Source: Pseudomonas brenneri (GTDB taxonomy: Bacteria; Pseudomonadota; Gammaproteobacteria; Pseudomonadales; Pseudomonadaceae). From it: a stretch of DNA of 64,000 bases. Made by a program: the position numbers and the translations under genes. Under the pieces are notes generated by a model that saw nothing but the letters and a program-made list of their open reading frames with translations, was not told the DNA's origin and did no database searches. Location of the stretch: the NCBI RefSeq assembly GCF_007858285.1, contig NZ_VFIL01000004.1, positions 310,001 through 374,000 of the forward strand. The letters run 5' to 3'. Below, piece by piece: positions 54,089 through 63,056 of the stretch (its first letter is position 1; each line of letters opens with the position of its first letter).

Positions 54089-55696
54089 ATGGCCACCCTG
54101 CACACCCAACTCAATCCACGCTCGGCAGAGTTTGCCGCCAACAGCGCGGCAATGCTCAAACAAGTCGATGCCCTGCACACCCTGCTTGCCCAGGTCCAGC
54201 AAGGCGGCGGCAGCAAGGCCCAGGAGCGCCACACTTCCCGTGGCAAGCTGTTGCCGCGCGAACGCATCAACCGCCTGCTCGACCCGGGTTCGGCGTTCCT
54301 TGAGCTCAGCCAACTGGCGGCGTATCAGGTCTACGGTGAAGACGTACCCGCCGCTGGCGTGATCGCCGGAATCGGTCGGGTCGAAGGCGTCGAGTGCATG
54401 ATCGTCGCCAACGACGCCACGGTAAAAGGTGGCTCCTATTACCCGCTGACCGTGAAAAAACACCTGCGCGCGCAAACCATCGCCGAACAGAATCGCCTAC
54501 CGTGCATCTACCTGGTGGATTCCGGCGGCGCTAACCTGCCGCGCCAGGACGAAGTGTTTCCCGACCGCGAGCACTTTGGGCGGATCTTCTTCAACCAGGC
54601 CAACATGAGCGCCCAGGGCATCCCGCAGATTGCCGTGGTCATGGGCTCCTGCACTGCCGGTGGTGCCTATGTGCCGGCGATGGCGGACGAAGCGATCATG
54701 GTGCGCCAGCAGGCGACCATCTTCCTCGCCGGGCCGCCGCTGGTGAAGGCCGCCACGGGCGAAGTGGTCAGCGCCGAAGACCTTGGCGGTGCCGATGTGC
54801 ACTGCAAGATCTCCGGGGTAGCCGACCATTACGCCGACAGCGACGAACACGCCCTGGCCCTGGCCCGCCGCAGCATCGCCAACCTCAACTGGCGCAAACA
54901 GGGGCAGTTGCAACAGCGCACACCCGTCGCGCCGCTGTATGCCAGCGACGAGCTGTACGGCGTGATCCCGGCCGATGCCAAGCAGCCGTTCGATGTGCGC
55001 GAAGTGATTGCGCGGCTGGTGGACGGCTCGGTATTCGATGAATTCAAGGCGCTGTTCGGCACCACGCTGGTCTGCGGTTTTGCCCATTTGCATGGCTATC
55101 CTGTCGCGATCCTCGCCAACAACGGGATCCTCTTCGCTGAAGCGGCGCAAAAAGGCGCGCACTTTATCGAACTGGCCTGCCAGCGCGGGATTCCCCTGCT
55201 GTTCTTGCAGAACATCACCGGCTTCATGGTCGGCCAGAAGTACGAGGCCGGCGGCATCGCCAAGCACGGCGCCAAGCTGGTCACGGCGGTAGCCTGCGCC
55301 AAGGTGCCGAAATTCACGGTGATCATCGGCGGCAGCTTTGGTGCCGGTAACTATGGGATGTGTGGGCGCGCCTACGATCCGCGATTTTTGTGGATGTGGC
55401 CCAACGCACGTATTGGCGTGATGGGCGCCGAACAGGCCGCCGGTGTGCTGGTGCAAGTCAAGCGCGAACAGGCCGAACGCAGTGGCCAGGGGTTCAGCGC
55501 CGAGGAAGAGGCGCAGATCAAGCAACCGATCCTCGACCAGTATGAAACCCAGGGCCACCCCTATTACTCCAGCGCCCGCCTGTGGGATGACGGCGTCATC
55601 GACCCCTTGCAGACCCGTGACGTGCTGGCCCTGGCCCTGTCCGCCGCGCTGAATGCCCCCATCGAGCCGAGCCGCTTCGGCGTGTTCCGCATGTAA
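54089..55696 (+). CDS. liuB: Methylcrotonyl-CoA carboxylase beta subunit
   Basis: The carboxyltransferase of 3-methylcrotonyl-CoA carboxylase, 535 aa. It has [60 protein letters not shown] and the biotin/CoA site [30 protein letters not shown] precedes the start, 11 bp after liuA. It works with the LiuD alpha subunit to make 3-methylglutaconyl-CoA. Confidence 0.95.
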   Translation: MATLHTQLNPRSAEFAANSAAMLKQVDALHTLLAQVQQGGGSKAQERHTSRGKLLPRERINRLLDPGSAFLELSQLAAYQVYGEDVPAAGVIAGIGRVEGVECMIVANDATVKGGSYYPLTVKKHLRAQTIAEQNRLPCIYLVDSGGANLPRQDEVFPDREHFGRIFFNQANMSAQGIPQIAVVMGSCTAGGAYVPAMADEAIMVRQQATIFLAGPPLVKAATGEVVSAEDLGGADVHCKISGVADHYADSDEHALALARRSIANLNWRKQGQLQQRTPVAPLYASDELYGVIPADAKQPFDVREVIARLVDGSVFDEFKALFGTTLVCGFAHLHGYPVAILANNGILFAEAAQKGAHFIELACQRGIPLLFLQNITGFMVGQKYEAGGIAKHGAKLVTAVACAKVPKFTVIIGGSFGAGNYGMCGRAYDPRFLWMWPNARIGVMGAEQAAGVLVQVKREQAERSGQGFSAEEEAQIKQPILDQYETQGHPYYSSARLWDDGVIDPLQTRDVLALALSAALNAPIEPSRFGVFRM

Positions 55697-55710
55697 TTGG
55701 AGCTGCACCC

Positions 55711-56517
55711 ATGAGCGATTTCAACACCGTGGAACTGGTGAGCGACCCCCGTGGCTTTGCCACGCTGTGGTTGAGCCGGGAACAGAAGAACAACGCCTTC
55801 AACGCCGAAATGATCCGTGAGCTGATCATTGCCCTGGACCAGGTCCAGGCCGATGCCTCGCTACGTTTTTTGCTGGTACGCGGGCGCGGCAAGCATTTCA
55901 GCGCCGGCGCGGATCTGGCCTGGATGCAACAGTCGGCTGAGCTGGACTACCACACCAACCTCGACGACGCCCGCGAGCTGGCGGAGTTGATGTACAACCT
56001 GGCCAAGCTGAAGATCCCGACACTCGCGGTGGTCCAGGGTGCGGCCTATGGCGGCGCCCTGGGCCTGATCAGTTGCTGCGACATGGCCATTGGCGCCGAT
56101 GACGCGCAGTTCTGCCTGTCGGAAGTGCGCATCGGCCTCGCCCCGGCGGTGATCAGCCCATTTGTGGTGCAGGCGATTGGCGAACGCGCGGCACGGCGTT
56201 ATGCCTTGACCGCAGAGCGCTTCGACGGCCACCAGGCCCAGGCCATCGGGCTCCTGGCGCAAAGCTACCCCCTCGCCGAGCTGAATCAACAGGTCGAGCA
56301 ATGGACCGCCAACCTGCTGCTCAACAGCCCGGCGGCCATGCGTGCCAGCAAAGACTTGCTGCGCGAAGTCGGCAACGGCGCGCTCACTCCAGCGTTGCGC
56401 CGTTACTGCGAAAACGCCATCTCGCGCATCCGCGTCAGCGCCGAAGGCCAGGAAGGATTGCGCGCGTTTTTGCAAAAACGTGCACCCAGTTGGCAGTCCC
56501 AGGAGCCTCGTTCATGA
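55711..56517 (+). CDS. liuC: Methylglutaconyl-CoA hydratase
   Basis: A crotonase-fold hydratase that turns 3-methylglutaconyl-CoA into HMG-CoA. It is 268 aa. The oxyanion segment is GKHFSAGADLAWMQQSA and the conserved core VVQGAAYGGALGLISCCDMAIG. The acidic catalytic region is FCLSEVRIGLAPAVISPFV. It overlaps liuD by the four bases ATGA, so translation is coupled. Confidence 0.93.
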   Translation: MSDFNTVELVSDPRGFATLWLSREQKNNAFNAEMIRELIIALDQVQADASLRFLLVRGRGKHFSAGADLAWMQQSAELDYHTNLDDARELAELMYNLAKLKIPTLAVVQGAAYGGALGLISCCDMAIGADDAQFCLSEVRIGLAPAVISPFVVQAIGERAARRYALTAERFDGHQAQAIGLLAQSYPLAELNQQVEQWTANLLLNSPAAMRASKDLLREVGNGALTPALRRYCENAISRIRVSAEGQEGLRAFLQKRAPSWQSQEPRS

Positions 56518-58466
56518 GTTCACCGTTGATTACCTGCGTGCTGGTGGCCAACCGTGGCGAAATCGCCTGCCGGGTCATGCGCACGGCCAAGGCACTGGGG
56601 ATGACCACCGTCGCCGTGCACAGCGCTACTGACCGCGATGCGCGCCATAGCCGCGAAGCCGATATCCGCGTGGACCTGGGCGGCAGCAAGGCTGCCGACA
56701 GCTACCTGCAGATCGACAAGTTGATCGCCGCCGCCAAGGCCAGCGGCGCCCAGGCGATTCATCCGGGGTATGGCTTTCTTTCCGAAAACCCGGGCTTTGC
56801 GCGGGCGATTGCTGACGCCGGGCTGATTTTCCTCGGCCCGCCCGCCTCGGCCATTGATGCCATGGGCAGCAAGTCCGCCGCCAAGGCCTTGATGGAAACC
56901 GCTGGCGTACCGCTGGTGCCGGGTTATCACGGTGCCGCCCAGGATCTGGAAACCTTCCGCCAGGCTGCTGCGCGCATTGGCTACCCGGTGCTGCTCAAGG
57001 CCACTGCTGGCGGTGGCGGCAAGGGCATGAAAGTGGTCGAGGACGAAAGCCAATTGGCCGAAGCCCTGGCCTCGGCCCAGCGTGAAGCACAGTCGTCGTT
57101 TGGCAACGCGCAGATGCTGGTGGAGAAATACCTGATCCAGCCACGCCACGTGGAGATCCAGGTATTTGCCGACCAACACGGTCATTGCCTGTACCTCAAT
57201 GAACGCGACTGCTCGATCCAGCGTCGGCACCAGAAAGTCGTCGAAGAAGCGCCGGCGCCCGGTCTCAGCCCTGCCCTGCGCCAGGCCATGGGTGAGGCGG
57301 CAGTGCGTGCGGCCCAGGCGATTGGCTATGTCGGTGCTGGCACGGTGGAGTTCCTGCTGGATGCGCGTGGTGAGTTCTTCTTCATGGAGATGAACACCCG
57401 CTTGCAGGTGGAACACCCGGTGACGGAGGCCATTACCGGCCTGGATCTGGTGGCCTGGCAAATCCGTGTCGCTCAGGGCGAACCGCTGCCGATGACCCAG
57501 GATCAGGTGCCGTTGCGCGGTCACGCCATCGAAGTGCGGCTGTATGCCGAAGATCCTGCCAATGATTTCTTGCCGGCCACCGGGCGCCTGGCGCTGTACC
57601 GCGAGTCGGCGCCAGGCCCGGGACGCCGGGTGGACAGCGGCGTCGAGCAAGGTGACGACGTCTCCCCGTTCTACGACCCGATGCTCGGCAAACTGATTGC
57701 CTGGGGCGAGGATCGCGAACAGGCGCGCCTGCGCCTGCTGAGCATGCTGGATGAGTTTGCGGTCGGTGGTTTGAAGACTAACCTGGGCTTTTTGCGACGC
57801 ATCATCGGCCACCCTGCGTTCGCTGCGGCGCAGTTAGATACCGGGTTTATCCCGCGGTACCAGGAGCAACTGCTGCCTGCCGCCAGTGAGTTGAGCGATG
57901 AGTTCTGGCAGGCGGCTGGCCATGGTTTCATGCAGAGCCAGCCAGCCCGGCTGCGCGAAGATGACCTCGCCTCGCCGTGGGCTGCGGCACTGGGTTTTCG
58001 CGCGGGCCTGCCCGCCGAGACGTCACTGCATTTGAGCTGCGACGGCCAGGACCGCCTGGTGACCCTGCAAACCAACGCCGCGCCACAACTGCGTAACGAG
58101 CACCTGCTGATCGAGGATGCCGGCCTACGCCGTTCGCACCTGGCTGTACGCCATGGACAGACGCTGTTCCTGCGCTGGCAAGGTGAGATGCGCAGTGTGA
58201 CGCTGTTTGATCCGATCGCCGCCGTCGATGCCGGGCAGGCGCATCAGGGCGGCCTCACTGCGCCGATGAACGGCAGCATCGTGCGGGTGCTGGTGGACGT
58301 CGGGCAGACGGTCGAGGCTGGCACGCAACTGGTGGTGCTCGAAGCGATGAAGATGGAGCACAGCATTCGCGCACCCCATGCCGGTGTGATCAAGGCGCTG
58401 TATTGCCAGGAAGGCGAAATGGTCGGCGAAGGCAGCGCCTTGGTGGAGCTGGAAGTCTTGGCCTAG
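56514..58466 (+). CDS. liuD: Methylcrotonyl-CoA carboxylase alpha subunit
   Basis: The biotin carboxylase/biotin carrier subunit, 650 aa. It has the N-terminal LVANRGEIACRVMRTAKALG, the ATP-grasp loop LLKATAGGGGKGMKVV, and the catalytic RDCSIQRRHQKVVEEAPAP and EMNTRLQVEHPVTE. The C-terminal biotinyl domain has the lysine in VLEAMKMEHSIRAPHAG. ATG 56514 has AGGAG upstream; the longer frame lies inside liuC. Its stop overlaps the convergent S24 gene by four bases. Confidence 0.95.
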   Translation: MSSPLITCVLVANRGEIACRVMRTAKALGMTTVAVHSATDRDARHSREADIRVDLGGSKAADSYLQIDKLIAAAKASGAQAIHPGYGFLSENPGFARAIADAGLIFLGPPASAIDAMGSKSAAKALMETAGVPLVPGYHGAAQDLETFRQAAARIGYPVLLKATAGGGGKGMKVVEDESQLAEALASAQREAQSSFGNAQMLVEKYLIQPRHVEIQVFADQHGHCLYLNERDCSIQRRHQKVVEEAPAPGLSPALRQAMGEAAVRAAQAIGYVGAGTVEFLLDARGEFFFMEMNTRLQVEHPVTEAITGLDLVAWQIRVAQGEPLPMTQDQVPLRGHAIEVRLYAEDPANDFLPATGRLALYRESAPGPGRRVDSGVEQGDDVSPFYDPMLGKLIAWGEDREQARLRLLSMLDEFAVGGLKTNLGFLRRIIGHPAFAAAQLDTGFIPRYQEQLLPAASELSDEFWQAAGHGFMQSQPARLREDDLASPWAAALGFRAGLPAETSLHLSCDGQDRLVTLQTNAAPQLRNEHLLIEDAGLRRSHLAVRHGQTLFLRWQGEMRSVTLFDPIAAVDAGQAHQGGLTAPMNGSIVRVLVDVGQTVEAGTQLVVLEAMKMEHSIRAPHAGVIKALYCQEGEMVGEGSALVELEVLA

Positions 58467-59110
58467 AACTTCACCGTGGCCTGTACCACCACGCCGATGA
58501 TCTGGCAGGCATCGGTCAGCAGCGCCTTTGGATAGGTCGGGTTGAGCGGCACCAGGTAACGCTGGCCGCTTTCCTCGATCAGTTTGCGAAAGGTCGCCTG
58601 GCTGCTGCCGGCCCATTGGGCCACCACCAACTTGCCGGGCTCGGCGTCGAGGGCCGGGTCCACCAGGATCATCATCCCATCGGCGATACTCGGCCCGCTG
58701 GGTGCGGTCATTGCATCGCCGTAGACCTGGAGCCAGAACGCTTCGCCGTCGGCATCGTAGTCGCTCGCCTGAAAACGCGCCTGGCCATAGGCTGGCCGCT
58801 GCTCGTGCACCTGGATGGGCTGTTTCCAGTCTTTCACGGGATAGCGAAAATACGGGTTGTATTGAACGGCCGACGCGGCTTCGTCGTCTGCCGGGGCGTC
58901 GCCCTTCTCGCGGATCACCAGCGCCGCTTCCAGATAACCCAGGCCCAGTTCTTCGAGCACCCGGTTCATGTCGGCGAGGCTGGGGACACGGCGCTTGCCC
59001 AGCCAGTGGCCGATGCCGCCCTGGGACATGCCCAGCCGCGTGGCCAGTTGGTCTTGCGTGACCTTGCGGTCTTTCATGTTGGCTTTGACCAACGCGATCC
59101 ATTTATCCAT
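58463..59110 (-). CDS. HTH/peptidase-S24-like repressor with a non-canonical active site
   Basis: A 215-aa LexA/CI/PrtR-like regulator. The N-terminal HTH_XRE domain is MDKWIALVKANMKDRKVTQDQLATRLGMSQGGIGHWLGKRR (landmark), followed by a linker and an S24 fold (FWLQVYGDAMTAPSG; GMMILVDPALDAEPGKLVVAQ; ATFRKLI). The usual Ser of GxSM is Ala 133, while the general-base Lys 176 remains 43 residues later, the CI-like spacing. Autocleavage is therefore doubtful. ATG 59110 is chosen by homology although no ribosome site is clear. Repeated operator-like sequences lie upstream. Confidence 0.85.
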   Translation of the reverse strand: MDKWIALVKANMKDRKVTQDQLATRLGMSQGGIGHWLGKRRVPSLADMNRVLEELGLGYLEAALVIREKGDAPADDEAASAVQYNPYFRYPVKDWKQPIQVHEQRPAYGQARFQASDYDADGEAFWLQVYGDAMTAPSGPSIADGMMILVDPALDAEPGKLVVAQWAGSSQATFRKLIEESGQRYLVPLNPTYPKALLTDACQIIGVVVQATVKF

Positions 59111-59144
59111 GGGGCAGACGATACCGGGTGTATTCAGCGCGACA

Positions 59145-59196
59145 ATAAACAGTTTGTAGTAATCAATCAAATGACATAAATACAGTTCGTATTATT
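59145..59196. promoter_or_regulatory. Two operator-like repeats upstream of the S24 repressor
   Basis: ATAAACAGTTTGTAGTAAT (59145-59163) and ATAAATACAGTTCGTATTATT (59176-59196, quoted as landmarks) share ACAGTTYGTA 33 bp apart. The second is a palindrome (AATAC-N5-GTATT). They lie between the repressor and the divergent small gene and probably bind the repressor. Confidence 0.55.
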
Positions 59197-59239
59197 ATCA
59201 GCTCCACCTGTTCACCTTCCCACCCAGAGCACCGACCTC

Positions 59240-59584
59240 ATGAACACAACCCCGGATCACCTGCCTGGTACACCTGATGATGAAATAAAGCTCTTGCAGG
59301 ACAGCGCCGCTGCCCAGCGCGCGCTGGACTACTACTTGAAAGAAGATCCAGGCCTGGCATCGGACGATGTGACATGGTTCGAGGCCAACCCCGCTGTCAG
59401 CAGTGAAGAAGCCCTGATCCACGCGTCGGACCTGCTGCGCAGCGCTGCCGCCATCGCCTATGAACTGGCCGACAACAAGCTGGGAGGCACCCGGGACCTG
59501 GCGTTTTCGGTGGTGTACCTGATTGATATGGCCAAGGCCATGCTGGAGCGTCCACTGCAACTGGCAGGCGGGAAAACCCCATAG
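59240..59584 (+). CDS. Small DUF3077/DUF6124-like protein
   Basis: A 114-aa soluble protein with a family-like core (FEANPAVSSEEALIHASDLLRSAAAIAYELAD) and a helical C-terminus (AFSVVYLIDMAKAMLERPL). Many Pseudomonas genomes carry several such proteins; no function is known to me. It is divergent from the S24 repressor and may be under its control. It ends 92 bp before prrF. Confidence 0.78.
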   Translation: MNTTPDHLPGTPDDEIKLLQDSAAAQRALDYYLKEDPGLASDDVTWFEANPAVSSEEALIHASDLLRSAAAIAYELADNKLGGTRDLAFSVVYLIDMAKAMLERPLQLAGGKTP

Positions 59585-59641
59585 CCAGGTAGGCATGCAG
59601 GAACAAAAGGAAAAATATTTCTATCTGGTTGATAAAAACAT

Positions 59642-59673
59642 TTGACTTGCAAATGATAATGATTATTATTGCA
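59642..59673 (+). promoter_or_regulatory. Fur-regulated promoter of prrF
   Basis: -35 TTGACT (59642-59647) and -10 TATTAT (59664-59669), spaced 16. The Fur box GATAATGATTATTATTGCA at 59655-59673 (14 of 19 positions match the consensus by direct count) covers the -10, so Fe-Fur would block it. Confidence 0.85.
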
Positions 59674-59676
59674 AGC

Positions 59677-59790
59677 AGCTGGTCGCGAGATCAGTCGATA
59701 GACCAAGAGACCTTAGGTCGGACTCTTGGAATATCTCCTCATCAGGCTAATCACGGTTTTTGACCCGGCTCTTTGGCCGGGTCTTTTTTT
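59677..59790 (+). ncRNA. prrF: PrrF iron-responsive small RNA
   Basis: About 114 bases beginning AGCTGGTCGCGAGATCAG, with the conserved targeting core GGACTCTTGGAATATCTCC then TCATCAGGCTAATCACGG, and ending in a strong terminator. These segments match my recollection of P. aeruginosa PrrF1/PrrF2. PrrF is made when iron is low and, with Hfq, represses iron-using proteins such as succinate dehydrogenase, aconitase and SodB. Only one copy is present here, not the tandem pair of P. aeruginosa. Confidence 0.93.
59762..59790 (+). terminator. Terminator of prrF
   Basis: GACCCGG-CTCTTTGG-CCGGGTC followed by TTTTTTT. Confidence 0.93.
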
Positions 59791-60062
59791 GCCAGTTATT
59801 CTGGCGTGGCTTCAGGCTAATGAAGACTGTGTGTTGCTTGATGGCGCGCATGGTAGCAAAAGACTATCGCGAAAAGAAAGTCGATAAAGCGCTCTGGCCC
59901 GGATCTTTCCAAATTAGCACTTGAGAATCAATCTCACAGACTCTAAGCTGCGGCTGCGTCATGGACGACGCCCCCTTCTTTTTCGCAAAAGTTTGCGTCC
60001 AGACTTTACCCCGCGCCTGTGTAAACTACCCGCCACACCCCTCATATTCAGGCAACCAGACT
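59791..60062. other. Intergenic DNA between prrF and the carboxypeptidase gene
   Basis: No gene is evident. TGAGAATCAATCTCA at 59922-59936 is a palindrome faintly like a Fur box, and no further RNA is supported. Confidence 0.3.
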
Positions 60063-61214
60063 ATGACCGTGGCCTTGACCTCCATTAAGATCAGCACCGA
60101 TTTCGACAGCGGCAATATCCAGGTGCTCGACACCAGCGATGCCCATCAATTGTTGCTCGCAATCAAACCCGATACTCGCAGCCAGCACTTCCAATGGTTC
60201 CACTTCAAGGCCGAAGGGATGCACATTGGCCATACCCATACCTTCCGCCTGAGCAACGCCGGCCAGTCCTCCTACAAACATGCCTGGAGCGGCTACAACG
60301 CCGTGGCGTCCTACGACCACATCAACTGGTTCCGGGTGCCAACGCGCTTTGACGGCGAAACCTTGCACATCGAATTCCAGACCGAGCAAAAACACGCCTG
60401 GTTCGCCTACTTCGAACCCTACAGCCGCGAGCGTCACGCCTGGTTGATCGACCAGGCACTGAACCGCGCCGGCACGCAATTGCTGGCCACCGGCAAGAGC
60501 GTCGAAGGCCGTGATATCCCGCTCCTGCGCCGTGGCAAGGGTGGCGCAGGGCAGCGCAAAGTCTGGATCATCGCCCAACAACACCCGGGCGAGCACATGG
60601 CCGAGTGGTTTATGGAAGGCATCATCGAGCGCCTGCAACAGCACGGTGACGACGAACTGAACAGACTCCTGGCCGCTGCCGACCTCTACCTGGTGCCGAA
60701 TATGAACCCGGATGGCGCGTTTCACGGTCATCTGCGCACCAACGCCATGGGCCAGGACCTCAATCGCGCCTGGCAAAGCGCAAGCCAGGAACAAAGCCCG
60801 GAAGTGCTGTTCGTCCAGCAGCAAATGGAGCAATACGGCGTCGACCTGTTCCTGGACATCCACGGTGACGAGGAAATCCCCTACGTGTTCACCGCCGGTT
60901 GTGAAGGCAACCCCGGTTACACACCGCGTATCGAAGGCCTGGAAAAACACTTCCGCAGCCACTTGAGCGCCCTGACCCGCGACTTCCAGACCACCCATGG
61001 CTACACGCGTGACTTGCCGGGCCAGGCCAATATGACCCTGGCGTGCAACAGCGTGGGCGAGAAATTCGATTGCCTGTCCCTGACCCTGGAAATGCCGTTC
61101 AAGGACAACGACGATGCACCCGATCCGCATACCGGCTGGTCCGGCAAACGCTCGCTGCAACTGGGCAAGGACGTGCTGAGCACCGTGGCGGATATGGTCA
61201 GCGTGCTGCGCTGA
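60063..61214 (+). CDS. M14-family zinc carboxypeptidase, cytosolic (CCP-like)
   Basis: A 383-aa protein with no signal peptide. The N-terminal beta domain includes FQWFHFKAEGMHIGHTHTFRL. The M14 catalytic domain has zinc ligands in QQHPGEHMAEW (H-x-x-E), DIHGDEEIPYVF for the third ligand, VPNMNPDGAFHGHLRTNAMGQDLNRAW for substrate binding and the catalytic Glu in LTLEMPF. The layout is that of cytosolic carboxypeptidases (subfamily M14D, related to eukaryotic CCPs), so it probably trims peptides inside the cell. ATG 60063 is favoured; the longer frame from 59961 lacks similarity. Confidence 0.9.
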   Translation: MTVALTSIKISTDFDSGNIQVLDTSDAHQLLLAIKPDTRSQHFQWFHFKAEGMHIGHTHTFRLSNAGQSSYKHAWSGYNAVASYDHINWFRVPTRFDGETLHIEFQTEQKHAWFAYFEPYSRERHAWLIDQALNRAGTQLLATGKSVEGRDIPLLRRGKGGAGQRKVWIIAQQHPGEHMAEWFMEGIIERLQQHGDDELNRLLAAADLYLVPNMNPDGAFHGHLRTNAMGQDLNRAWQSASQEQSPEVLFVQQQMEQYGVDLFLDIHGDEEIPYVFTAGCEGNPGYTPRIEGLEKHFRSHLSALTRDFQTTHGYTRDLPGQANMTLACNSVGEKFDCLSLTLEMPFKDNDDAPDPHTGWSGKRSLQLGKDVLSTVADMVSVLR

Positions 61215-61238
61215 TCCTGCTTACCCCGGGGGCCAGGT

Positions 61239-61694
61239 TCAGCCCCCGGATTGCGCCGCCACCCGCAGGCAATCCTGCGGCCCGAGCACCCGGCCATCCG
61301 CTGCACGCACCGCCAAGGCCTGCAGCGGCTGCCCGTGCTCACGGTCCAACATCACCGAACGAGCCTCGCCCTCGTCGTAAAAAAAACCCTCGCCCCATTG
61401 CCGCAGCCCAATGATCACGGCGAACAGTCCCCTGCCCTTTTGCGTCAACACATACTCCTGGTAAGCGCTGCCATCCGAAGCCGGGACAATCTCGAAAATC
61501 CCGTGGGCCACCAGATTGCGCAGGCGCGTCGACAGAATGTTCTTGGCCATCCCCAGGCTGCGCTGGAACTCGCCGAAGCGGCGGATGCCATCGAATGCAT
61601 CCCGAATGATCAATAGCGCCCAACCATCACCAATGGCCTCCAGTGAGCGTGCCACCGGGCATTCGGCACTTTCAAAGCGAGTGAGTTTGACCAT
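61239..61694 (-). CDS. HxlR-family regulator
   Basis: A 151-aa winged-helix protein: CPVARSLEAIGDGWALLIIRDAFDGIRRFGEFQRSLGMAKNILSTRLRNLV (landmark) is the HxlR core with its N-terminal Cys, a common redox or aldehyde sensor position. ATG 61694 has AGGTG upstream and is preferred to the GTG at 61703. It is divergent from an MFS exporter gene and probably controls it. Confidence 0.92.
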   Translation of the reverse strand: MVKLTRFESAECPVARSLEAIGDGWALLIIRDAFDGIRRFGEFQRSLGMAKNILSTRLRNLVAHGIFEIVPASDGSAYQEYVLTQKGRGLFAVIIGLRQWGEGFFYDEGEARSVMLDREHGQPLQALAVRAADGRVLGPQDCLRVAAQSGG

Positions 61695-61719
61695 GCGCAA
61701 CACCTGCCTGATGAAAAAT

Positions 61720-61759
61720 GTAGTTGCAATATAAAACCGGCCTATCTACCGTACAACTA
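61720..61759. promoter_or_regulatory. Possible HxlR operator in the hxlR/MFS divergent region
   Basis: GTAGTTG (61720-61726) and CAACTA (61754-61759) form an inverted repeat in AT-rich DNA, the usual place for divergent control. Confidence 0.35.
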
Positions 61760-61790
61760 GTTTCATTTTAAAACCACAAAGGAATCCAGC

Positions 61791-63056
61791 ATGCCAACTC
61801 CCCCTTTGAGCGGCGCCGTGGTGCTGCTGTTCGCCATTGCCTGTGGTTTGTCGGTGGCCAATGTCTATTACGCCCAACCCCTGCTTGATGCCATGGCCAC
61901 CACGTTCGCCATGGACCCCGCCACCATCGGCATGGTGATCAGCCTGACTCAGGTCGGTTATGGCATGGGTCTGTTGCTGCTGGTGCCGTTGGGCGACCTG
62001 CTCAATCGCCGGCACTTGATCGTCGGCCAGTTACTGCTGTCCACCGCCGCGGTTTTGCTGCTCGGCCTGTCCAGCAGCAGCCTGTGGTTTCTGGCTGGCC
62101 TGCTGCTGACCGGCTTGCTCGCGGTGGTGGCACAAGTATTGGTGGCCTACGCCGCAAACCTGGCGCGGCCCGAGCAACGGGGCCATGTGGTGGGCCTGGT
62201 GACCAGCGGCATCGTGGTCGGCCTGCTGCTGGCACGCACGGTGTCCGGGGTCATGGCAGACCTGGCCGGCTGGCGTTCGGTGTACCTGTTGTCGGCTGGC
62301 CTGACGCTGCTGATGACACTGTTGCTCTGGCGCGTCTTGCCGGCCACCGAGCAGCCCCGGGCACCAGGTTCGTATCTACAGCTGCTCGGCTCGGTGTTCA
62401 GCCTGTTGCGTGAAGAAAAAGTGCTGCGCGACCGCGCGGTCCTGGCGTTTCTGATTTTTGCCGCTGGCACCGTGCTCTGGACCCCGCTGGTACTGCCCTT
62501 GAGCGCCCCGCCATTGTCGCTGTCCCACACCCAGATCGGCCTGTTCGGCCTCGCCGGTGCTGCTGGCGCGCTGGGCGCGGCTCATGCCGGACGCCTGGCC
62601 GACCGGGGCCTGGCCCAGTGGACCAGCGGCGCAGCCCTGGGGCTGATGTTGGTGTCGTGGCTGGCCATCGCCTTCACCCAGTCCTCGCTGTGGGCGCTGC
62701 TGCTCGGGGTGATTACCTTCGACCTCGGCCTGCAAGCCGTGCATGTCACCAGCCAAAGCCTGATCTACAGCGTGCGCCCCGCCGCCCAGAGCAGGTTGGT
62801 GGCCGGCTACATGCTGTTCTATTCGGCAGGCAGCGCCCTGGGCTCGGTCGCGGCGACGATGATGTATGCCTGGGCCGGCTGGCTCGGCGTGTGTGGCCTG
62901 GGCGCCGCCATCAACCTGCTGGCCCTGGTTTACTGGCGGGCGACCCTTGCACCTCAGTCCTTGCCGAGCATGCTTTGCAGCACGCCATCGCGACGAACCC
63001 AGCCATGGAACAACGCCGCCGCCAAATGCAGCAACACCGTCAGAAACAGCAAATAG
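61791..63056 (+). CDS. MFS exporter (DHA1-type) with an extended C-terminus
   Basis: A 421-aa, 12-helix inner-membrane transporter. ANVYYAQPLLDAMA and PLGDLLNRRHLIVGQ are typical of the YgaY/AraJ-like drug and metabolite exporters. AAGGAA precedes the start. The last helix ends near residue 385. About 35 more residues (LPSMLCSTPSRRTQPWNN..) are read from DNA that encodes cytochrome b561 on the other strand and look non-native, so the ancestral stop may have been lost. It is divergent from HxlR. Confidence 0.9.
   Translation: MPTPPLSGAVVLLFAIACGLSVANVYYAQPLLDAMATTFAMDPATIGMVISLTQVGYGMGLLLLVPLGDLLNRRHLIVGQLLLSTAAVLLLGLSSSSLWFLAGLLLTGLLAVVAQVLVAYAANLARPEQRGHVVGLVTSGIVVGLLLARTVSGVMADLAGWRSVYLLSAGLTLLMTLLLWRVLPATEQPRAPGSYLQLLGSVFSLLREEKVLRDRAVLAFLIFAAGTVLWTPLVLPLSAPPLSLSHTQIGLFGLAGAAGALGAAHAGRLADRGLAQWTSGAALGLMLVSWLAIAFTQSSLWALLLGVITFDLGLQAVHVTSQSLIYSVRPAAQSRLVAGYMLFYSAGSALGSVAATMMYAWAGWLGVCGLGAAINLLALVYWRATLAPQSLPSMLCSTPSRRTQPWNNAAAKCSNTVRNSK

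Noticed and set aside
59922..59936. Second Fur box before the carboxypeptidase gene
   Set aside because: TGAGAATCAATCTCA is a palindrome, but its match to the Fur consensus is weak and the downstream gene has no iron link.
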